Shown here one piece after another: positions 25,001 to 34,679 of a stretch of 64,000 bases of DNA. Under the pieces are notes generated by a model that ran no database searches, had not been told where the DNA came from, and worked only from the letters and a program-made list of their open reading frames with translations. This stretch comes from Haberlea rhodopensis (Eukaryota > Streptophyta > Magnoliopsida > Lamiales > Gesneriaceae): NCBI GenBank assembly GCA_907163345.1, contig CAJQUN010000002.1, positions 45,113,754-45,177,753 on the forward strand, given 5' to 3'. How positions within the stretch are numbered: position 1 is the stretch's first letter; each line of letters opens with the position of its first letter. The position numbers and the translations under genes are program-made.

Positions 25001-27114
25001 TCAGATGAAGTCCCTGGACCCAGCTCTTCTGGTGGAGATTTTCTTCAGGATCTTCTTGGGGTTGATCTGTCCTCATCTTCTCAAGGTTGATTTTCCGTAT
25101 GCATAAAATGTGAAATAATAATTAGTTTGGAACGCTATTATATTTTTTAGATTTATTGCAGTTTTTATTATGCCAAAAGCTCTTTGAAATATTTTGCCCA
25201 CATATTATACTTCACCAAAAATTCGAAAAAAAGAGTTAGCGTATGTAATGTCCCATAATTTTCAACTTATATTTGGTACAATAATCATGAAACCAAGATT
25301 CTGCTGCACAGATCATGCATGAAAATAAGGTAAAAACGTGCACTTGAACGAAAAACATTCCAGCGACACTTGTTACCAATTTGGAAGTAATTACTTGTAG
25401 TATGTTGGGCATAAGCTCGTTTGATGTCCAAATTGGGTGTTCTAAAAAGCCACGCAAAGCCAAAACATAGAGCTACAACTTTAATGTTTTGACTTTTGTT
25501 CAAATGCATAAGTTGCTTAAGGTAATTTTATGAAATTTCTTCTTAAATCAGACAATTATTATTTTTGGAATCTGTTATATAAATTTTTAGAACGTTACCG
25601 CCAATTATTATTAATATGGGTAATTTCATTATAATTACCTAAATATAAATAATCTGTTTTCTTCTGACATCCACTTTGCATGTAATATAGTAAATTGTTG
25701 ATTGTAAGCTATTCTTTTAACTCAATGTTTCAGGAACTAACCAGACCCAAAAGAGTGGCACTGACGTTTTGCTGGACCTTTTGTCAATTGGAACTCCTCC
25801 ATCTCAAGCTCAAAGTAACTCATCCTTGTTTGATATATTGCAATCCGGAAAAGATAACAAAACTTCAGTGACTGTGTTGGATAATCTAGCATCAAACCCT
25901 GCACCTTCAGCACAAACTTTTTCTCCAGTTGGAAATTCTTCAGCGATGGATTTGTTGGATGGTTTTGGGCCTAGCTCATCAGTGCCTGGTATATGTCATT
26001 AGTCTCTTTACCTTGTTGCCGTTGTTATTATGCTCCTTGTATTTTGACACCTTTTCTTTCAGTTGCAGAAACAAATGGCCCATCCTATCCATCAATTGTT
26101 GCATTCGAAAGCAGCTCCTTGAAAATAACCTTCGACTTCTCAAAAGAACCTGGAAACTTACAGACAACGCTAATCGAGGCTGAATTCATGAACAAATCAC
26201 CCGATATTTATTCAAATTTTGTATTCCAGACTGCTGTCCCGAAGGTATTTTAAGTTTGCATCGTTTTTAACTTGTGAATCTTTTTGGAATTTTTGTATGC
26301 TGAGAAACTGAAGTTTTGATTGGAGAAGTTTGGGACATTATCTATTCTGTTATATCATCTGTTTATAATTTGATCCGCAGTTTCTTCAACTGCACTTGGA
26401 TCCTGCCAGCAGTAGTTCACTTCCTGCAAGTGGTGATGGATCAATCACACAGAAATTACGGGTTTCAAACAGCCAGCATGGCAAGGTATGTGAAAGCATG
26501 CCGATATACATATATTTATGCGTCTTTGCAATTTTTTGATTAAAGAATCTTCTTAATGTGTTTTCCATGGCCTATAATTGATTTTGAACTCTGAAACAAC
26601 CATCTCTTCCCGTTTCTCTAGCGTCTCCTGTCATAAAAATAAAATACTGGTTCCAAAACACCCACCCGTATAAACTTGTTTCCCTATGGATCCCTTTCTG
26701 TTTAATAAAAAGGGCAGTTTAGCTTGTGTGGTGTTTTCAAGTGTAGATTGGCTTTTAGAGAAGTTTTTAGTATTCAAAAGCTTTAAAAAACTTAATTCAG
26801 AAAGCCAACGTAACTTCTAGTATTTCTATATTTCCACTTCTTTTAATAAACCAAAAAAGAAGTGCTTTTGACTATGATTCACAAAGATAAAGCTAATCTA
26901 TAAAAAATATAGTTCAAGAAGTTTTTTTTAAGCCAAATGCTTACTTGTATAATCTTCTTATTATTATATGTTCCCCGAGCTTTGAGCTATCATTTTGACA
27001 TTGTACTTTTGTTTTCAGAAACAACTAGTCATGCGCATAAGGATAAACTATAAGGTCCATGGCAAAGACGTTTTAGAGGAAGGGCAAATCGACAGTTTCC
27101 CCCGAGAATTGTGA
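1076..27114 (+). CDS. AP1G: AP-1 complex subunit gamma (gamma-adaptin), exons 2-18
   Basis: Large subunit of the AP-1 clathrin adaptor, which sorts cargo at the trans-Golgi network/early endosome. Exons: 1076-1378, 1607-1748, 2613-2786, 2877-3056, 8501-8655, 9519-9609, 9931-10094, 11932-11986, 22836-22958, 23038-23133, 24155-24282, 24627-24731, 24832-25085, 25734-25988, 26063-26244, 26381-26485, 27019-27114 (stop TGA 27112-27114). All junctions are GT-AG and all phases agree, giving 868 codons with no internal stop. Family members are about 870-880 aa, so only ~11 N-terminal residues are missing. Exons 2-13 give the alpha-solenoid adaptin trunk (for example HMLGYPTHFGQMECLKLIAS). Exons 14-15 form the Ser/Gly/Leu-rich hinge with a clathrin-box-like LLGVD. 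Exons 16-18 form the gamma-ear domain and end FPREL. Introns 5, 8 and 9 hold large transposons, but the reading frame looks fully functional. Confidence 0.96.
3259..3440 (-). repeat. Copia 3' LTR (internally deleted)
   Basis: Direct repeat of 7925-8179 lacking about 73 bp, which in the other copy run from the TCAAGTATTTAG stretch to ATATCCCTA. Both ends are otherwise collinear. Confidence 0.93.
3441..7435 (-). pseudogene. Copia gag-pol, frameshifted
   Basis: Reading on the minus strand from ATG near 7435: gag (FFGVKFNGKNYSAWEFQFRL); a double zinc-knuckle region split by a frameshift near 6715 (CYTC... then CNYCKKPGHLLPDC); protease LVDSGASNHI near 6475; integrase with HTDVWG, SDSGGEY and NGVAERK as catalytic Asp, Asp and Glu; reverse transcriptase with YVDDIVISG near 4390; and RNase H ending near the purine tract. 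Further frameshifts lie near 5620, 4610 and 3850, and a stop near 5270 separates integrase from reverse transcriptase. All Copia domains are present in the order PR-INT-RT-RH, but the frame is broken at least five times, so it cannot be autonomous as it stands. Confidence 0.92.
7925..8179 (-). repeat. Copia 5' LTR
   Basis: Full-length 255-bp LTR with TGTCA...TGACA ends. The primer-binding site lies immediately inside (7911-7924) and the GTTGG target duplication immediately outside (8180-8184). Confidence 0.94.
10344..10730 (+). repeat. Left LTR of short intron-8 element
   Basis: 387-bp direct repeat, collinear with 11229-11583 apart from small indels. It contains a TATAAATAG promoter-like motif near 10519. 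Confidence 0.85.
11229..11583 (+). repeat. Right LTR of short intron-8 element
   Basis: 355-bp direct repeat of 10344-10730, preceded by a clear polypurine tract. It lacks part of the ACCCGTGAACAG duplication present in the left copy. Confidence 0.85.
12871..13541 (-). mobile_element. TRIM-like short LTR element
   Basis: LTR copies 12871-13058 and 13369-~13546 both start (A/T)GTCACGCCCCGGG and end GGGTATTACA or GGGTATCAC. The complement of an initiator-Met primer site (GGCTCTGATACCA, 13352-13364) lies 4 bp from the right LTR, and a purine tract (complement of ATCACCCCTCCTTTA, 13059-13073) abuts the left LTR, so the element reads on the minus strand. The ~310-bp interior has no coding capacity and holds four ~43-bp repeats. 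The right end merges with the Tekay LTR, so its exact boundary is uncertain. Confidence 0.85.
13121..13316. repeat. ~43-bp tandem module (4-5 copies) inside the TRIM
   Basis: Full copies start near 13145, 13187, 13230 and 13272, with a partial copy before them. The core is TTCAAGAGGTGGCTCCC, then a variable stretch, then GTAGCACTTTGCCCCGCAGG. The same module occurs three times in each Tekay LTR (14001-14146, 22064-22218) and once in the young element at 37301-37339. Confidence 0.92.
13542..14645 (-). repeat. Tekay 3' LTR
   Basis: 1104 bp, matched in length by 21609-22712. Contains three copies of the AAGAGGTGGCTCC...GTAGCACTTTG module at 14001-14146. Confidence 0.95.
14646..15966 (-). pseudogene. 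Tekay integrase with C-terminal chromodomain-like tail
   Basis: Zinc-binding region (HPGSTKMY...CLVCQQVK), catalytic core with MDFVVGLPKS, LSDRDPRF and HPQTDGQTERT supplying Asp, Asp and Glu, a GPF/Y-like module (RPRYVGPFEVLEKVG), and a C-terminal segment (VKVQWSNHTEREATWE) typical of chromoviruses. The 441 codons are open. They are separated from the upstream reverse transcriptase frame by one in-frame TAA at 15970-15972, so gag-pol is interrupted here. It ends at the purine tract beside the LTR. Confidence 0.93.
15970..17967 (-). pseudogene. Tekay protease-reverse transcriptase-RNase H
   Basis: The 665 open codons start in the protease (FDCGATHSF, with Cys in place of the usual Ser of DSGA). 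Then comes reverse transcriptase (YPLPRIDDLFDQL, FIDDILVYS active site near 16960) and RNase H (IYSDASKDGLGCVL, TDHQNLKYL, KVADALSRK). A frameshift near 17985 separates it from the upstream gag/protease junction. The final TAA at 15970 is in frame with the integrase. One frameshift and one nonsense change would explain all interruptions, which fits a young element. Confidence 0.93.
17983..19104 (-). pseudogene. Tekay gag and zinc knuckle, interrupted
   Basis: Gag starts at 19104 (MAGRPPRQNRNPSYAFPPNN) and includes the retrotransposon-gag core (ARKWWESISPSL, FRSTFLKQYFPVAVR). A frameshift lies near 18410, a nonsense codon at 18186-18188, and another shift near 17985. The knuckle reads CFRCGKFGHRIADY: the last metal ligand of CCHC is Tyr in place of Cys. 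Confidence 0.9.
19313..19783 (-). CDS. Extra coiled-coil ORF of the Tekay element
   Basis: Intact 156-codon ORF between the leader and gag, in the same sense as the element. Residues ~5-120 show heptad-like Leu/Ile spacing rich in Glu, Gln and Asn (for example IEQLRARNETLEITNEHL), a predicted long coiled coil. Residues ~120-156 are strongly acidic (repeated EEEPMEE). No membrane segment or enzyme motif is seen. I cannot assign a function. Its position before gag, its intact frame and its distance from host exons suggest an element-encoded accessory protein. The frame is open while gag-pol carries breaks. It could be a captured host fragment. Confidence 0.75.
   Translation of the reverse strand: MTTRASTNMIRNLECEVEGLKQNITELLEIRDHLHQEVQRFSYYYHHSDEQLREAKEEIARLDTLHRVANARLQASNQEIEQLRARNETLEITNEHLTETNNGMLFALNNLQEINDNLQGEEDPEEEPMEEEENHEEEPMEEREDEEELGDGEVID
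19860..19925. repeat. ATTT/ATT low-complexity tract in Tekay leader
   Basis: Simple runs of ATTT and then ATT units, next to the ~170-bp repeat array. Confidence 0.9.
19930..21285. repeat. ~170-bp degenerate tandem array (about 8 units) in Tekay leader
   Basis: The anchor AGGGGCTTTT-like motif recurs at 20095, 20263, 20433, 20605, 20775, 20947 and 21116 (spacings 168-172), with an earlier weak copy near 19946. A second anchor, TTTAGGGTTCTT, recurs near 20191, 20363, 20536, 20707, 20873, 21043 (degenerate) and 21217. Each unit also has AATTTGAAAT...TGTTCGAATTGATGGA and GGCTCGAAATTGA. Units are well diverged from each other. The array lies between the primer site and the coiled-coil ORF. Confidence 0.92.
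21591..21602 (-). other. Tekay primer-binding site
   Basis: Complement of the initiator-Met tRNA 3' end (reads TGGTATCAGAGC on the minus strand), 6 bp inside the 5' LTR. Confidence 0.92.
21609..22712 (-). repeat. Tekay 5' LTR
   Basis: 1104 bp, near-identical to 13542-14645. Followed on the + strand by TGAGT, the presumed target duplication. Confidence 0.95.
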
Positions 27115-27480
27115 TGCAGAATGGCGCCTGAAAATGTAGGAATCTAGTTAATTCTCAGTTACAGAATCATATTCTCTCCCAGCTTGTAGATTCAGGTCAA
27201 AATTCATTGTTTTGCTTCGGCTGGGGTGGTTGCTGGTATCTGGTTTCAGTTGTTCCAAAAAAGGTAGTTTGTCTGCACCAACACAAGGATTCTTGTAGCT
27301 AATTGAATCAATGTTTTGACTTTGAGACCGAATGAAGAAGCCCTGATGGCAAAATTTTCACTGTTGCTTGGTTTCTGATTTTTATTTCGTAATCTTGATT
27401 TATTACACAACAATTTGTGCCTGAATATAGATGTTTTATAGTGCGGGAAATGTAATTTTAGGAGGTAATATAAAATATTT
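27115..27480 (+). other. Presumed 3' UTR of gamma-adaptin gene
   Basis: AT-rich sequence directly after the stop codon with no ORF. No single polyadenylation signal stands out, so the 3' end is an estimate. Confidence 0.5.
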
Positions 27481-29179
27481 TTATAGGGAGGATATTTTCC
27501 CTTCCTTCACGTGCCTCCGCTGCTGCACTCGAGAACTCGGTAAAGTAGATCAAGCTCAGATTTTTAGCTAATTTATTCGAGCATCGAAGAAAGTATTGTT
27601 CAAATCATTCCCAATAAAGGTGTCTAAAGAAAATTCCTCTTGCTCTCAGTATCTATTTTATGAGTATTTTTCCCTTCTTTTTGTTGTCCCAAGAATTTTA
27701 ACCAACGGGGATCATCTTGCATTTCCAATGAATTTTAAGATAATATAATCATATGATCTCACATTTTACTTTTCAAACAACCATTATTTTATTTTTATTT
27801 TTTTTTATTTTCATTATATAACATTTTTTTTGTTGAGCATCATATCAACTTTAAAAATTTATATTAAACACTATTAAAAATCTATGTTGATCGTCACATC
27901 AACACTATTAAGATTTTTAACTAATTTTTGCGGAGGTGACTCAAGTGCCATTGGACGGAAAATGCTTGTATAGACATGCGTGAGCTTTATTTATAGATCA
28001 ATTTAATATGATTGATTTAAAATAATTGGTATGTTAAGTTATGTATTTTATGTTTTAATATTAAGTTGGTGTATAAGTGAGCCCAAACAAAATGCATATA
28101 AATATTCACCCATTGGACATGTTGTAGTTGGGTACGATCGATTGGAATGATGGAGTAATTTTTTTTTTAATTATTATTAAGAATGGGGCCGAATTCTTTG
28201 TATTTCGAGATATAAAATTATATATGAGGATTTGATTTTTTTCTTATTTACGAACGCTTTAGCTAAATGAGTCGGTGGTAGCATAAGAAGTTCCAAGCTA
28301 TTATCCGAATATCATTCCAAATATTATTATTATAAATATATATTAAGAAAAACAAAGAAAGTGAAATCAAGTACGATAATATACAAATTTTAGTTTGATA
28401 CGGGGATGATTTTTAAAGATTTTTGGGCCAGTGTCCGACTCGAAAATATACAATTACATGCATGCTTACGTTGGAAAATTAAATACACAACCGATTCATA
28501 CATGATGAACATCATGAGGACTCATCTATTACTATATTATAAAGAGGGAGCATGCTAGAGAAACTACTTGGTCTCTTGGTATGCCCACGCAATTACCAAA
28601 AAGCTATCTTTTATTAATCACAAATAGTATGCCAACATGCAAAATGACTGAAATATCCCTGAGAATTTTAATAATTTTAATTTATCCTAATATACTATAT
28701 TCTTAAAATATCTGTAATATCCTTAATAATATTGTCAATTACAATATCATCATATCACATAATATTTATAATTACATATTTATATTGTAATTTCATACCA
28801 TATAAATTTTTTAAAAAAATTTACATAAAATTATATGTGCATGCATCGCTTGCCAAAAATCGCTAATACTAACTATTTACCATCAATGCTAGAGAATTTA
28901 CAAAGCAATAAGATTCTGAAGAATAAATGTTCATAAATTACTAATAATATATTGTTTTCTCAATAGAATACATCCACTACAAGTACACATGTCTTCAGTT
29001 CAGAAACGAAAAATTTGAGAGATAAAATCCGTTTTATATTTATGTAAATACATTCGTTATTGTTACTTTCAGATATCGTGATTCATAATCGAATTAATGT
29101 TATAAGTCATGTCACAGCACAACATTTAAATCCTGAGAATCAATCCGAGCATGAGTAACCAAATAAATAAATCTAGAGT
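27481..29179. other. Intergenic AT-rich sequence
   Basis: No gene recognised. It holds one copy of a dispersed repeat (27950-28110) and a 30-bp stretch (around 28446-28475) that is identical to one near 42466-42495. The rest shows no structure I can support. Confidence 0.6.
27950..28110. repeat. Dispersed repeat family 1, copy 1
   Basis: Shares TTTATAGATCAATTTAATATGA, TATGTATTTTATG..TATTRAGTTRKTGTATAAGTG and ATGCATATAAATATT with copies at 43185-43545 and 48105-48260. It represents the uninterrupted form of the site where copy 2 has a hAT MITE. Confidence 0.8.
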
Positions 29180-29450
29180 CAGTGGCAATTTACGTTAAAC
29201 ATTTTACCAATATGATTTGTAAATATATATTTTACCCAACATGAAATTGCTAATAGATAGTTTACCACTGTGATTTGTAAACAGCCATTTTATCCTTGTA
29301 ATTTGTAAAACATAGCATGTTGCCTCTCACACGTCAAAGAGCGAGTGTTTTTCGTCTATTTACAAATCACATGTTAAACTGTCTATTTTCAAATCACATT
29401 GATGTAATTGTCAATTTGGAAAAAATCACATGGAGTTCATTCCAAAAACC
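29180..29450. repeat. Dispersed repeat family 2, copy 1
   Basis: Built from internal sub-repeats around TTTGTAAAYA-CATTTTACC and their complements. Related copies lie at 63565-63890 (full) and 60040-60170 (partial). No coding content; MITE-like. Confidence 0.75.
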
Positions 29451-29569
29451 CCTAACTCTAAAATAATTTCCAAGGGTAATTATGGATGTTGAAAATGAAA
29501 AAAGGAAATAAAAATAAAAATGGCATCATAAATAAATCGTGCATGAAATCAATTCCTTAGCAATAATAC

Positions 29570-29791
29570 TCATGGAAAACATAGCTTCGTAAGTTTCTGG
29601 AAAGCATTAATCTGCAGCCTCAGCGGCAAAATGTACTCTGCTGTTTTCAACAAAAGCCTGTCAGGTTTCAAGCCTTGGCCTCCAGCAACTATTTTCTGTA
29701 ACTTTTTCACCTTCATCTGAATCGACCCACCAGCCATTTTTGCATTTTTTCTTGCTAAAATCTTCACATTTTTGCTTCTTTTGCATGCCAT
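29570..29791 (-). CDS. Putative 73-aa helix-loop-helix microprotein (non-basic)
   Basis: Single-exon ORF with ATG at 29789-29791. Residues ~28-70 resemble an HLH module without a DNA-binding basic region: helix 1 KVKKLQKIV, a Gly-rich loop AGGQGLKPDR, helix 2 LLLKTAEYILPLRLQINAFQ. Related small plant proteins act as dimerising inhibitors of bHLH factors. Two oddities: Ala where relatives usually have Pro before GG, and a Pro inside helix 2 (ILPLRL), which might weaken the fold. A TATATATATA tract about 200 bp upstream (29985-29995) could serve as a promoter element. The family call is from residue patterns only; a decayed copy is possible. Confidence 0.5.
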   Translation of the reverse strand: MACKRSKNVKILARKNAKMAGGSIQMKVKKLQKIVAGGQGLKPDRLLLKTAEYILPLRLQINAFQKLTKLCFP

Positions 29792-30360
29792 TTAACTATG
29801 GTTTTGTTTCAAGAAAAGCATACAGGAAGCAAATGTAGTGTATTTGATGAAGAATTTTGGTACTCTGATGTGTCGTTTATAATTGTCTTGGGAGAGATTA
29901 TATTGTAATTGTCATGGGAGATTGTATGGTACAATTTAGATATAGAATCCAAAATTTTAAAGGATAATATATTGTGTTTTAAGATATATATATAGCTTAA
30001 AACACAAAAAAATGTTCTTTAGAATATATTAAAAAATATAAATGGAAATTATTACTGATCCATTGAAACAAAATTCTCTCAAACAAGAACATGAATCAAA
30101 CAAAATTTGAGCTTAATGTGTCAAGTAGTTTGGAAACTAAAATTCCTCAAAGTTGGCTAACAAATGGAAAATAATTTTAAAATTGAGAGCAACCTATATG
30201 GAATTTTGGGTTCGTCAGTGGTGCCAATACGATGTTGTCATATTGGGTTAGATCGGCTCGAAAAGTCGTTTTTTGTGCATAGGTCATAATAACCAAAATT
30301 CTTCCGGTATCAAAAGTTATGACCATCGACAAACAACACAATTAATTCTGAAAACAGAAC
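29792..30360. other. AT-rich region upstream of the HLH ORF
   Basis: No gene seen. Contains a TATATATATA stretch near 29985 that may belong to the minus-strand HLH ORF. Confidence 0.4.
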
Positions 30361-30394
30361 TCATCAGTTAAGCACCTCTTCTTGCACCAGTGCA

Positions 30395-30842
30395 CTTGTT
30401 TCACACCTGAACCGATGCATGTAAACAGCATCCTATAAGCTGATGGTGCACGTTTATAAAACTTCAACGGCTATGGTGTTACATTTATAAATTTAACATC
30501 GGTGCACGTTTCTACACGTGCACCAGTAGACACAAGAATTTATGAAAACACACTTTTTATATTAAGATAGTGGTGCGCTTGCTTATTATAAAGTTGGTGC
30601 ACCTAAATTTGACAAGTTGGTACTCGTAATTTTAAACAAAATGATGATTTTAACATGGTGGTGCACATACTTTTAATATCGGTGCACGTTTTTACACGTG
30701 CACCCGTAGACACAAGCTGCGAAAAAATTATGAGAACATATTTTTTATATTAAGTTGGTGGTGCACTTGCTTATTACTAAGTTGGTGGTGCACTTGCTTA
30801 TTACTAAGTTGGTGCACCTAAATTTGACAAGTTGGTGCACTA
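30395..30842. repeat. GTGCAC-rich tandem repeat array, left part
   Basis: Units of ~180 bp carry a hairpin GGTGCACGT-4/5-ACACGTGCACC (at 30501 and 30681), followed by AGACACAAG, ATATTAAG and several TGGTGCAC or TTGGTGCACC motifs. The array is interrupted at 30843 by an LTR insertion and resumes at 40653. Function unknown; no coding content. Confidence 0.85.
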
Positions 30843-31908
30843 TGTTAGTTCCGGACCTTATCGATGAGATTTTAAAGATGACAAAACATTTCAGACCGGA
30901 TCGAGTGAAATCAGACTGACCAGATCGATCGCCCAAAACAGATCAAGCTGATAAGATGACAAAGCATATCAGCCCGGATCGATGGATTTCAGACTGACTT
31001 TATCAAAGCTTCAGATCGATCTCAATCTTTATCAGATCAGAGCAGTCAAGGATACATAAAGAATGGCTCCTCAGTCCGAATCATTAACGGCTATTTATTG
31101 TAGCATTTAATGTCGTAATTAATGCTACAAAGGACCAAAGACTGAAGATTGCCATAAGATGTAAGAAGACAAAGAAGAGCTTATCTAACAGTCGCCGAAA
31201 GTATGAACCAGAACGGCAAGTATCCTGAAGAAGAAGACTGTAGCTTACTCAGAGCTCAAGCAGAGTTAAAGTTGCACATTAAGGGAAATAATGCCGTTGG
31301 TACTTACAACTATAAAAGGATGCAACAAAAGGAATATAGACGACTCTCGCTGATCAATTGAAAAACGCACAAGAAAGCAAAACAGCACAAGCTTATAAGC
31401 TCAGAAGCTCTCGAGCTGAAATTATTCTTAAGCACGATTATTTTGTAACATTTGATCATTTAGGATCACTGTGCGCATCTTGTGTATTCTGTGTTGAAAA
31501 ATAGAAGTGAGAAACATATTGTAACTGTCAGACAGAGTGTGTCTGAGCAGATCGAGTGACTAGGAGTTTCAGACTGGTAGTGAGGTAAATCCAGCCTGAA
31601 TCGGGTTTGTACAACAGGATTGTATAAATCAAAGTCTTCTAGTATAAACCTTCCTTAATTGGAAGAAGGGGAGACGTAGAATGATTACACCACCTTCGAA
31701 CTTCCAGAAACATATCCTGTGTATTATCTTTCTGCACTTGTTCTTTCATACTAGCCATCGAGCCGTTCTTACATATACAAGAACAGACCGTTCCGCACTT
31801 ATACTTTCAGTGGTCTGTTCTGTACAAGAGTTGATTAAGAAACAGATTTCTTTCACTAATCCGAAAGAAATCACAAGGGATTAATTTTTGCAAGGAGTGT
31901 TCATTCAC

Positions 31909-34406
31909 TGTAAGGACCCCCGTGCCCTTAACCCGTAATTAGTGCATTAAGCCATACCATGAGTGCATATAATCATACCATCAGGGGGAAAAACCCTATG
32001 CAAGTGCAACACCGTAGGCTACCCAGAAAATTTCTTGCATTCAATTCCCAATATTCATATTCCCCCTACTATTATTATTCACATAACATGCACCCACATA
32101 ATACACTAATATGCTCTTAGTTCATTTAGCAATTCCATAATTAATTGCATGCAACCATAATGAACAGAAAGAGGCCATAGCCCATTTATACATCCCATAT
32201 ACACGTAAGGTGTACTCACATAAGAGCACTCAATGAATAAGCGTGTATTTGATGCATAAAAACTATACCGGATACCGTTACTGGTACTTCAATCCTGGAA
32301 GCACCTTCCAAGCACAACTCGATCTCAACATTGGATCTGCGCACTTCTTTGACCAGCTCTGGTACCTCGATCCCGGAAGTACCCCAATCAACAGCCCGAG
32401 CTCGACTCCATAGCCGCTACACCTGTGTTACCTGCCCCAACAGAGACAGCCCCCACACGGGGTGAGCATACCAATACCACCAATCCAAAATAATAATATC
32501 GCAATTCATAATTTACAGAATGTAAATGCCATAATTAAATGATACTCCCTGAATGGTAACACCCTTATCCGGGATCCCATGTATTGTCCCTGTTCTCAAC
32601 ACAACCAAACTCATCAAATTCCCAAAGCCAGTTAATCGCCATATAGATTAACTAATATAGTTCTATCATGCCAGTTCCATAATCAATGTGTAAAATCAGC
32701 ATATATATATATAGGCCATAGATTTCACATACATTTAACCAAGGATTCCATGTTCCCATAACATTGCTCGCTCCACAATAGCGGCATTCTAAACCCAGCG
32801 CACGCTCAACAATAGCGGCGTCATGACCGATGGTCGCTCAACGGCGACAACACCCAATCGTTGCTCGCTCTAAAGCGGCACCCTATGATTTCCAATGTAT
32901 GTCTATTTATCACAGTTACCATATACCATGCATTCCACAAACCAATCATTGCAAGTACCATAAATCATGCATTTCGATACCCATCTATTTCCAATACCAT
33001 ATACCATGCATTTCAATACCCATTTATTGTAAATGCCACACATTATGCATTTCAATGCCCATTTATTACAATTACCATATATCATGCATTTCACTATTGC
33101 AACATTATAAAAAGGCTATGCTCGTACGTTATACGTACCTTAGCATTCCGTAGTCCATATCAAGCCTGGCTTGAGTTCCATGCCCCGAGAAACATGTGCT
33201 AAAACACATAAATATTCACAATTAAATACGAACATGCAACCCATGCTCAAGCACACCCATAACCCTCAAAATATTGTCAACCCACGACAATTTACCATTT
33301 ACAAGACCCGGGGCAGGGCATATACAGGGAGGGGAAACGAATGAGACAATATCAAAAATTGCTCAAGAACCACTCCTAAAATTCGAACCCCAACCACACA
33401 AATCAAATCCAAAAATCACCATAATTCATTTAAAACATGAATTAATCAATCAACAACATGAATAATCGCCCCACATGCGAAACCCCCAAAATTCGAATTT
33501 AAAGCCCTAAATTCGAATCCAATTCCTCAATTCGAACCCAATAAGCATCTAAACCATAAATTAATTAATTAACAACAAGAATCAACATCCCCAAACCAAA
33601 ACCCCCAAAATTCGAACCCTAACCCGCCCAACACAAGAAATTCGAACCAAACCATGCAATCCAGCGCTCAAATCGAATCAATTGGCAACCAAAATCCTTG
33701 AACCACAAAGCATAAATTTTCGACACAAAATGCAGTACAAAACGCCCCAAAAACACTGGAAAAAGAGCCCCAAAAATCGTACCAAAAACGAGCCACAAAA
33801 TCGAACAGAAACCCAGTTCGAACCCTAGCGCTTTCTGCAGAAATCCGAGCTCAAATCGCGACCAAACCTCAAATTGATTGTATGTATAGCTGCGCCTCGG
33901 AGAGACGATTCCAACGGCGGGTCGCACGCGCCGAACGGCGGCCGGACGGCGGCGGGCGCACGCCTTGAAGCGGCGGGGGTCAAAGGGGATCGGGAAAGCT
34001 CGCGCGCGGGAAGAGAGGAGGAAGAAGAGGAAAATGGTTCCGATAATTAAAATCCCGGGTTTAATTGGTATTTATAGCAAAAATACCCCGAAATACTAAT
34101 AGCCCCACAAATACATCATGATTCATTAAAAATCATCTGTTTTTAAAAACTCTCTCTCTAACTCAAAAACTCCCTACCGGTGTCCACACCAAGCACCCGA
34201 GATTCCGAGTCACACTAAAAACCCAACTCGCAGGTTTTCACCGGAATGAGAATACGATCTCAACCTCGGGATCCAACGATCCCAAATGCCCGATTTACCA
34301 ACCTCGGGAGATGCCAAACCGCAATTAATTCCTAATTGTCACAATTAAAAATCCATCAAGGATTAATACAACACCGGGATTACCCCCATAATTCCCGGAC
34401 ATCACA
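31909..34406 (-). repeat. LARD 3' LTR
   Basis: 2498 bp; + strand TGTAAGGACC...GGACATCACA. All small ORFs in it recur at a constant offset of 6208 bp in the other LTR, with the same predicted peptides. Confidence 0.97.
32918..33107. repeat. 39-bp tandem repeat inside the LARD LTR
   Basis: Five units (starts 32918, 32957, 32996, 33035, 33074; the last is partial) with core ACCATAYACCATGCATTTC. A copy of the array lies in the right LTR at 39126-39315. The resulting 13-residue repeat in the + strand ORF is a by-product, not evidence of a gene. Confidence 0.93.
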
Positions 34407-34679
34407 ATTATCCCCTACTAATAAAATTTCGTCCCCGAAATTGCACCGGTGTACTCCACGTAACACCAGGACTACATAAACAAAACAAAGCCAAGACCCC
34501 GATTCTAAACCACCTTAGAATCGAATTAACAACTGCGAGAATACCAGTCTCTCACCAAACCCTAAAATAGCGCAACACCAAAACCAATACAAACCCGAAA
34601 GATAACAACATACCTCGACGTGAATCGTCCCACAAGTCAGTTCACCAAAACTGCAAACCAACCAAATCTCCATTGGTTC

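Noticed and set aside
32830..33202. Open frames in the LARD LTR with a regular 13-residue His/Ile/Cys-rich repeat
   Set aside because: The pattern is the translation of a 39-bp DNA tandem repeat, recurs identically in the other LTR and is open in more than one frame. No start context or homology supports a protein.
33619..33927. 102-codon minus-strand ORF in the LARD LTR (and its twin at 39827)
   Set aside because: Composition is low-complexity Phe/Leu/Trp-rich from GAA/TTC-rich sequence, with no domain. Non-coding LTR content is the simpler reading.
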